Origin: Alphaproteobacteria bacterium
GTDB taxonomy: Bacteria > Pseudomonadota > Alphaproteobacteria > Micropepsales > Micropepsaceae
Direction: 5' to 3'
DNA: 64,000 bases
NCBI GenBank assembly: GCA_023259375.1
Contig: JAHFQC010000008.1
Location: 1-64,000, forward strand
The stretch's first letter is position 1; each line of letters opens with the position of its first letter. A program made the position numbers and the translations under genes. Below the pieces are notes generated by a model. The model saw only the letters and a list, made by a program, of their open reading frames with translations. It ran no database searches and had not been told where the DNA came from. This document shows positions 57,486-64,000 of the stretch, piece after piece.

Positions 57486-58564
57486 CTCTCGAAGCCTCGC
57501 CGTTCCATGCCCGCGCGGTGGAGGCCAATCGCCTCAATGCCTGGGAGAACCGCGGTGCCGTCACGCTGGCGGCGCATTACGGCAGCGTTGCCGAAGAAGC
57601 GATCGCCGCCCGCTTCGGCGCCGTCCTCGTCGATGTGTCGTGGTATTGGCGGGTGGAATTGTCGGGCGATCAGGCGCCGGCGTTGGTGTCCCGCTTGTTC
57701 ACCCGTGACGCCGCCGCGCTCGGAATCGGCGCAGCGATGGATGTGCTGTGGCTCAGCGATGGCGGCGCCGTGCGCGGCCAGGGCACGGTGATCCGCCTCG
57801 ATCGTACGCGCTTTCTGCTCGCTGCTGCGGCCGAAGATGCCGACTGGATCGAAAACGCCGCCCGGCTTTATCACGTCCGTGTCGAGGATCGCTCGCGCCA
57901 GCAAGGCGCGCTGGTGGTGATCGGCCCGGCTGCGGGGAAAGTCCTGAACGCTGCCGGTCTGCCGACCGATCTGGCGCCGCTCTCCAGCCGTTCGTTCGAT
58001 TGGCGCGGATTGCCGGTGCGGCTGGCCCGTCTCGGTCCCGGCCTCACCATCGGCTGCAATGCCGACGACGCGCTGATCGTATGGGACCGGCTTGTCGCTG
58101 CCGGACGTCCGTTTGCGCTGATGCCGGCCGGGCAATCGGCGCTCGACATTCTCGAAACCGAAAGCGGCATCGTACGGCCGTTGCGCGACTACACCCCCGC
58201 CCGCGAAGGGTTTGCCGCCGAGCCGACGCCGCAGGCGCTGGGACTGACCGCGCTGGTCGATCGTGCCCATCTCTTCAACGGCCGCGCCGGGGTGCTGGCG
58301 GCCGGGCCCGATACGCTCGTGACCGGACTGCTGGTCGAGGGCGAACCGCTGCCGGGCACGCCCATCCTGCGCGGCACCGAAACGGTCGGCCGGACGCTGG
58401 GCTGCCGGTTCTCGCCCGCGATGCAGCGGCCGATTGCGCTGGCGGTCTTTCCCGATCCGCGGCCGGAAGGCCCGTTTACCATTGGGGGCAGCGTTTGCCG
58501 TCCAGTTGGGTTACCGTTCCTGCCGATTCCGGCCGCGACGGAAACCGACGTCGCCGCCGTTTAG
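57482..58564 (+). CDS. GcvT-like (aminomethyltransferase/YgfZ family) folate-binding protein
   Basis: A 360-residue protein with the GcvT fold: LEASPFHARAVEANRLNAWENRGAVTLAAHYG at the N-terminus, FGAVLVDVSWYWRVELSGDQAPALVSRLFTRD, LALMPAGQSALDILETESGIVRPLRDYTPAREGF near 225-255, and a C-terminal barrel (RPIALAVFPDPRPEG). Relatives move one-carbon units to tetrahydrofolate (GcvT, dimethylglycine/sarcosine oxidases, DmdA) or serve Fe-S repair (YgfZ). The YgfZ KGCYxGQE motif is not present. It is third in the coupled operon with two FAD oxidoreductases. A demethylase role is inferred, not shown. Confidence 0.8.
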   Translation: MTLEASPFHARAVEANRLNAWENRGAVTLAAHYGSVAEEAIAARFGAVLVDVSWYWRVELSGDQAPALVSRLFTRDAAALGIGAAMDVLWLSDGGAVRGQGTVIRLDRTRFLLAAAAEDADWIENAARLYHVRVEDRSRQQGALVVIGPAAGKVLNAAGLPTDLAPLSSRSFDWRGLPVRLARLGPGLTIGCNADDALIVWDRLVAAGRPFALMPAGQSALDILETESGIVRPLRDYTPAREGFAAEPTPQALGLTALVDRAHLFNGRAGVLAAGPDTLVTGLLVEGEPLPGTPILRGTETVGRTLGCRFSPAMQRPIALAVFPDPRPEGPFTIGGSVCRPVGLPFLPIPAATETDVAAV

Positions 58565-58595
58565 GTCTTGATGAGGGCGGCAGTGGAACCCGGAA

Positions 58596-59147
58596 ATGGT
58601 GGTTGATCCGGATACCGATCTTGTCGTCCGCGTTGGACGCGGCGACCGGGCGGCGGCACAGGCTTTGATGGCCCGCCATCTGCCGGGAATGCTGGCATTG
58701 GCGCGGCGCATGCTGTCCGGCCAGGCCGAGGCCGAGGATTGCGTTCAGGAAGCGTTCCTCAAAGTCTGGACCCATGCCGCCCGCTGGCAGCCGGGAAAGG
58801 CCAAATTCGAGACCTGGTTGTACCGGGTGACGCTGAACCAGTGCTACGACCGGCTGCGCAAGCGCCCCACGGAACCCCTGGAAGCGGCGGCAGACGTTCC
58901 CGACGGCGGCGACGCCCCCGACCGGGGCCTGGAAGTTGCGGCGCTGGAGACCGAGGTATCGGCAGCCCTGGCCGATTTGCCCGAACGCCAGCGCGCCGCG
59001 ATCCTGCTCTGTCATTATCAGGAGCGGGGCAACATCGAAGCGGCGGATATCCTCGGGATCAGCGTTGAAGCATTAGAGTCCCTGTTGGCCCGTGGGCGAC
59101 GGACCCTCAGGACCAAACTCTCCCATTTGCGGGACGGAGCGGTGTGA
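58596..59147 (+). CDS. ECF-family RNA polymerase sigma factor
   Basis: A 183-residue sigma factor. Region 2 is RHLPGMLALARRMLSGQAEAEDCVQEAFLKVWTHAARWQPGKAKFETWLYRVTLNQCYDRLRKR (about 28-92). Region 4 has LADLPERQRAAILLCHYQERGNIEAADILGISVEALESLLARGRRTLRTKL (about 128-178). There is no anti-sigma domain. The TGA at 59145-59147 overlaps the next ATG by one base. It is 31 bases after the GcvT-like gene on the same strand; readthrough from that operon is possible. The downstream genes look like its anti-sigma/sensor partners. Confidence 0.92.
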   Translation: MVVDPDTDLVVRVGRGDRAAAQALMARHLPGMLALARRMLSGQAEAEDCVQEAFLKVWTHAARWQPGKAKFETWLYRVTLNQCYDRLRKRPTEPLEAAADVPDGGDAPDRGLEVAALETEVSAALADLPERQRAAILLCHYQERGNIEAADILGISVEALESLLARGRRTLRTKLSHLRDGAV

Positions 59148-59479
59148 TGAGCGAAAACAGAAACGACGCACAGTTCACGCAGGAAATCTTCAGGGCCTTG
59201 CCGACCACGGCGGTGCCTGCCGGGCTTGAGGCGCGCATCCTGGCCGATTTCGACCGGGTGGCGGTCCGCCGCTCCGGCTGGTTCGGGCGGCTCGGTGCGC
59301 AGCTGTGGCCGGGCGCCCCGGCCTGGCAACCGGCTTCGGCGCTGGCGCTATCGCTGGTGATCGGCTTGGTGGCCGGTGGTTTCATGCCGTCGCCGCAGGC
59401 CGCCAGCACCAATTCGGATCAGATGGTGACCGCCGCGCTCGATGCCGCGCCGGTGATGGATTACGACAAGGACCAGTGA
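59147..59479 (+). CDS. Small single-pass membrane protein, possible anti-sigma factor
   Basis: A 110-residue protein with a soluble N-terminal half (ENRNDAQFTQEIFRALPTTAVPAGLEARILADFDRV), one membrane helix (about 65-83: ASALALSLVIGLVAGGF) and a short outer tail. By position between an ECF sigma and a CnrX-like sensor it fits a CnrY-type anti-sigma, with the cytosolic end holding the sigma factor. No zinc motif is seen. I start at the ATG at 59147; a GTG at 59144 is in frame. The functional call is positional. Confidence 0.6.
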   Translation: MSENRNDAQFTQEIFRALPTTAVPAGLEARILADFDRVAVRRSGWFGRLGAQLWPGAPAWQPASALALSLVIGLVAGGFMPSPQAASTNSDQMVTAALDAAPVMDYDKDQ

Positions 59480-59480
59480 G

Positions 59481-60070
59481 ATGAGCGCAATCCCTCCGCC
59501 CGAACGGCCGCGCTGGAGCGTGGCACTGATCGTCTCGCTCTGCGTCAATCTCCTGCTCGCCGGCGTGATCGCCACGGCGGTGTACCGGTTTGCCGTCCGT
59601 CCGCCGCTCCCGATGATGGGCGGCCCAGGCGGTCCGAGTTTCCACGGCCAGCCGGAGCGCCAGCAGATCCGCCTGCTTCTGGCCCCGCGCGGCTTGATGC
59701 ATGTGGTGCCGGAAAAACAGGATGCCATCCGGGCGGCGTTGGAAGCCCATCACCCGCGGATGGATGCGCTGCGCGCCGACTCCCAGGCCGCGCGCCGCGA
59801 GGTGCTGCGCCTCTATGCGGCGCCGACGCTCGACAAGCCCGCGCTCGACAAGGCGTTCGCCCGTATGCTGCAGAGCGATGCCGCGATCGAAGCGGAACTG
59901 GTGAAGATGTCGTCGGATGTCGGCGCCTTGCTCACCGCCGACGAGCGCAAGAAGGTGATCGAATGGCGCGGCCACGGCTTCCACGGCTGGCGCGGTCGTG
60001 ACGGCAATGGTCTTCAGGGCGATGGCCCCCGTGGCGATGGCCCGCACGGCGACCGTCCGCCGCCGCAAGA

Positions 60071-60077
<7 letters not shown>
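59481..60077 (+). CDS. CnrX/ZraP-like periplasmic heavy-metal sensor protein
   Basis: A 198-residue protein anchored by one N-terminal helix (about 12-35: VALIVSLCVNLLLAGVIATAVY). A helical periplasmic domain (60-160) follows with the pattern RAALEAHHPRMDALRADSQAARREVLRLYAAPTLDKPALDKAFARM of periplasmic metal-sensor/CpxP-like proteins. The C-terminus is His/Gly/Asp-rich (HGFHGWRGRDGNG, GPHGDRPPPQDH), suited to metal binding. It is one base after the presumed anti-sigma gene. Together with the ECF sigma it forms a likely envelope metal-stress module. It overlaps the convergent kinase gene by seven bases. Confidence 0.8.
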
Positions 60078-61600
<1,523 letters not shown>

Positions 61601-61733
61601 GAACCCCGTGTCCTGCGCGATCCACTGATTCGCGCGTACGCGATTATGAGAATCGCTTGACTCGGTGTGAAGAGGCACAGCGCGCGAACGACTCAAAGCT
61701 GCCCTGAATCGTTCGCGCGTCTACGCTAAAATT

Positions 61734-64000
61734 TTAATTAGCGACGGCGTGCCAGCCGGTTCCCGGATTGACCGAAATGACGTTGTTCGAGAGCACCGAG
61801 GTGCCGCTCATTGCCATGGTCTGGTACTGGCCGTTGCTGGTGCTGCGGAACAGGATGTCGCTGATGCCGTCGCCGTTGTAGTCGGCCGATCCGCAGGCAT
61901 TCCACGATGTGCCGAGATTCTTCGCGACATTGCCGCTGCCCGCGAGGATCGCGGCGCCATCCATGAACCAGACCGAGGTCTGACCGGTGGAGGCGTTCTG
62001 CAACAGGATGTCGGATTTGCCGTTGCCGTTGAAATCGCCGGTCGTGATCGCCTTCATGCTGCTGCCCGGATTGGTGCCCAGCACGCTATCGTTGGCGACG
62101 CTGGCGCCGTTCATCTGCCAGATTTCGAGTGCGCCGGTGGAGGTGTTCTGCCACAGCAAATCGGCCTTGCCGTCGGCATTGAAGTCGCCGGTGGAGATCA
62201 GCTTGAAGCCGGTGGGCGCCGCCGCTGCGATCCCCGTCTGCGAAGTCACGCTGCCGCCGTTCATCTGCCAGACCTGCAGCGCGCTGCCGTTCTGCAGGAT
62301 GAGATCGCTCTTGCCGTCGCCGCTGACGTCTCCGGTAGCGACCACCTGCCACGCAGCATTGGAATTGGCGATAGAGGCCGTCGCCGTCTTGCTGGTGCCG
62401 TTCATGGTCCAGACCTGGATCGCGCCGGTCACCACGTTCTCCCACAACAAATCCGTCTTGCCGTCGCCGTTGAAATCGCCGGTACGGATGTTGGTGAAGT
62501 TGGAATTCGGCGCCGTGAAATTGGCGGCGGCGGTGCGCGAAGCACCGTTCATCGTCCACACCTGAACCGAGGTGTTGCCGTTGATAGCAAGCAGGATGTC
62601 GCCTTTGCCGTCGCCGTTGAAATCGCGCTGCACGATCTTGGTGCTCGAGACGGGTGGCGTTGACGTGACGGGCGGCGGCGTTGTCGTCACGGGCGGCGGC
62701 GTGGTTTCGGCCGGCGGCGCGCTGACGGTATAGGTCTTGTCGGCGAATTTGAGCGTTTCGATGCCCGACAGGATGTCGGTTCCGCCGCCGCTGCCGCTGA
62801 CCTTGAGGGTGCCGTCCGAATTATAGGTCAGCGTATAGGCGGAGAAATTGCCGGAATAGATCGCGGTATCGCTGCCGCCGTTGCCGTTCAGGATGTCGTT
62901 GCCGGCGCCGCCGGTGAAGGTGTCGTTGCCCGAGCCGCCGATAATGGTGTCGCCGTCGTTGTTGCAGGTGACGGTCGTTGCTCCATTTCCGCACACCAGC
63001 CGGTCGATCTTGGTGTCATAGGCGATGGCGATGTTGTGCGTCATACCGGTGGTCGAGGAATAGGTGCCCGGATTGAGGTTGATCCGCGCCGTTTGCGAGA
63101 AGCCGGAAATGTCGAGCGTGTTGTTGGTGCCCTTGTCCCACAGCGTGATCACCGGGTTCTTGTTCACGGTGAAATCGAAGTACTGCTTGATCGACGCATC
63201 GACGTTGCAATTGAAGCCGAAGGTCTGGCCGCCGGAAAGCGGCGTCGAGGTCGCCACGCCGTAGAGCCGCTGGATCGCCAGGATGTCGAGCGGCATCCAG
63301 GTGGTCGGATAATGACCGTTCCAGTTGGTGCCGGCGACCGGGTCCTGCGAGGTGTAGGTGCCGGCCGTGCCGGGATTGATGTACGACATCAGCGAATACT
63401 GGCGATTGTCGTAGGCGCTGTACTGCTGCGAATAAGTGTTCACCGAACCGTTGTAGGCACCGGCGTGGCCGAGGCCGAGCGCGTGGCCTTCCTCGTGCAG
63501 CAGCGTTTCGATGCCGTAGCCGCCGTAATTCGAGAACCCGCCGCTGATCGAGAAGCAGGAGGTATGGGTATCGATCGAAATCGGCGACGACTGGATCGTG
63601 CCGAGCGTCGTGCCGCCCACTTTGTCGGCACCGCTGGTCGCGTTGTAGATCGTGTAGGTATAGGCACCGCTGTCGCTGCCGCGCCGGAAGCTGATCTTGG
63701 CCTGGCTGGAATCGGTGGTCTGGACGAATTTGATGTTGGCGACCGCGGCCCACAAGGCAAGCCCGCTGGAAAGTTGAGACTGTTCGGATGCCGACCAGTT
63801 CGAACCGGGATCGAAATAATAGGCAACCGTGCCGCCCGACGTGCCTGCGGTATTGGCACCGAACTTCGCCGCCTTCACATAGGCCGTGTTGTAGGTCGGG
63901 GGCGTATTCCCGTTCCAACCCCAATAGGAATACTGGGTCAGCGTTCCGTCAGATTTCACGCCGCTGATGAATGCGACTTCGTCTTGCTGGGTCGGAGTGG
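61734..64000 (-). CDS. Serralysin-like M10 metalloprotease with RTX and FG-GAP/VCBS repeats (5' end outside window)
   Basis: More than 755 residues; the frame stays open to the window edge, so the N-terminus is missing. From its visible start: a metzincin domain with zinc site LLHEEGHALGLGHAG and Met-turn YSLMSYINPG; a peptidase C-terminal region ending in RTX repeats (GGSGNDTFTGGAGNDILNGNGGSDTAIY); a Pro/Thr linker (TPPPVTTTPPPVTSTPPVSS); and about five to six FG-GAP/VCBS repeats of the form FNGDGKxDLLWxN. RTX repeats bind calcium and usually signal type I secretion. The long repeat tail is unusual for plain serralysins and may bind ligands. Confidence 0.92.
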   Translation of the reverse strand, partial: TPTQQDEVAFISGVKSDGTLTQYSYWGWNGNTPPTYNTAYVKAAKFGANTAGTSGGTVAYYFDPGSNWSASEQSQLSSGLALWAAVANIKFVQTTDSSQAKISFRRGSDSGAYTYTIYNATSGADKVGGTTLGTIQSSPISIDTHTSCFSISGGFSNYGGYGIETLLHEEGHALGLGHAGAYNGSVNTYSQQYSAYDNRQYSLMSYINPGTAGTYTSQDPVAGTNWNGHYPTTWMPLDILAIQRLYGVATSTPLSGGQTFGFNCNVDASIKQYFDFTVNKNPVITLWDKGTNNTLDISGFSQTARINLNPGTYSSTTGMTHNIAIAYDTKIDRLVCGNGATTVTCNNDGDTIIGGSGNDTFTGGAGNDILNGNGGSDTAIYSGNFSAYTLTYNSDGTLKVSGSGGGTDILSGIETLKFADKTYTVSAPPAETTPPPVTTTPPPVTSTPPVSSTKIVQRDFNGDGKGDILLAINGNTSVQVWTMNGASRTAAANFTAPNSNFTNIRTGDFNGDGKTDLLWENVVTGAIQVWTMNGTSKTATASIANSNAAWQVVATGDVSGDGKSDLILQNGSALQVWQMNGGSVTSQTGIAAAAPTGFKLISTGDFNADGKADLLWQNTSTGALEIWQMNGASVANDSVLGTNPGSSMKAITTGDFNGNGKSDILLQNASTGQTSVWFMDGAAILAGSGNVAKNLGTSWNACGSADYNGDGISDILFRSTSNGQYQTMAMSGTSVLSNNVISVNPGTGWHAVAN

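Noticed and set aside
58585..58595. GGAACC as a possible autoregulated ECF -35 element
   Set aside because: No suitable -10 follows before the start codon at 58596 and the spacing would place it inside the gene.

Overview
This is a GC-rich alphaproteobacterial chromosome segment. The assignment rests on hopanoid genes, a class I lysyl-tRNA synthetase, a double-length dCTP deaminase, an UrcA-family protein, a PleC/DivJ-like histidine kinase, an ArsR-methyltransferase regulator fused into a metF-metH operon, and palindromic intergenic repeats typical of that class. I cannot name the genus; a Rhizomicrobium/Caulobacterales-like organism is a guess. I saw no rRNA, tRNA, CRISPR array, prophage or intact insertion sequence.

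Layout. 1-8.3 kb: hopanoid and isoprenoid locus (end of hpnE, hpnG, hpnH, ispH, ispA, hpnM, hpnN and an MlaA lipoprotein). The squalene-hopene cyclase gene, often between hpnE and hpnG, is not there. 8.8-13.7 kb: an unassigned outer-membrane protein, ettA, an SRPBCC protein and a second lipid-transport pair (MlaC-like plus MlaA). 13.7-19.3 kb: methionine cycle operon arsR/methyltransferase-metF-metH behind a promoter that overlaps a near-perfect palindrome. 19.3-26.8 kb: LysE exporter, PEBP protein, then dcd-dinG-HPt in one operon, divergent from lysK. 27-34.7 kb: M16 peptidase, ICMT-like methyltransferase, type B carboxylesterase, YkgJ protein, hemerythrin and a type II NADH dehydrogenase.

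34.7-36.7 kb is a less GC-rich accessory patch with a small membrane protein, a transposon-like inverted repeat and an AbiH-family phage-defence gene. 36.7-42.5 kb: S24/LexA-like regulator, pyrD, a membrane protein, DoxX, TetR, leuB and leuD. 42.7-49.3 kb: small proteins, a tight five-gene operon (CnoX-like, Lon N-domain, Trm112-like, DUF971, Kir channel with a highly abnormal selectivity filter), a secreted glycosidase and a Pro-tRNA deacylase. 49.5-54.6 kb: TonB receptor, UrcA, orphan winged-helix regulator, and speE and speD, with speD behind a structured leader.

54.7-58.6 kb holds three translationally coupled genes: two different CrtI-like FAD oxidoreductases and a GcvT-like folate-binding protein. 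I do not recognise this combination as a described pathway. It is followed by an ECF sigma/membrane protein/CnrX-like sensor operon, a sensor histidine kinase, and a serralysin-like secreted metalloprotease whose start lies beyond the right edge.

The strongest leads are the Kir channel with SINYS in place of the TxGYG filter, the FAD/FAD/GcvT operon, the hairpin leader of speD, the palindromic operator of the methionine operon, and the AbiH patch.
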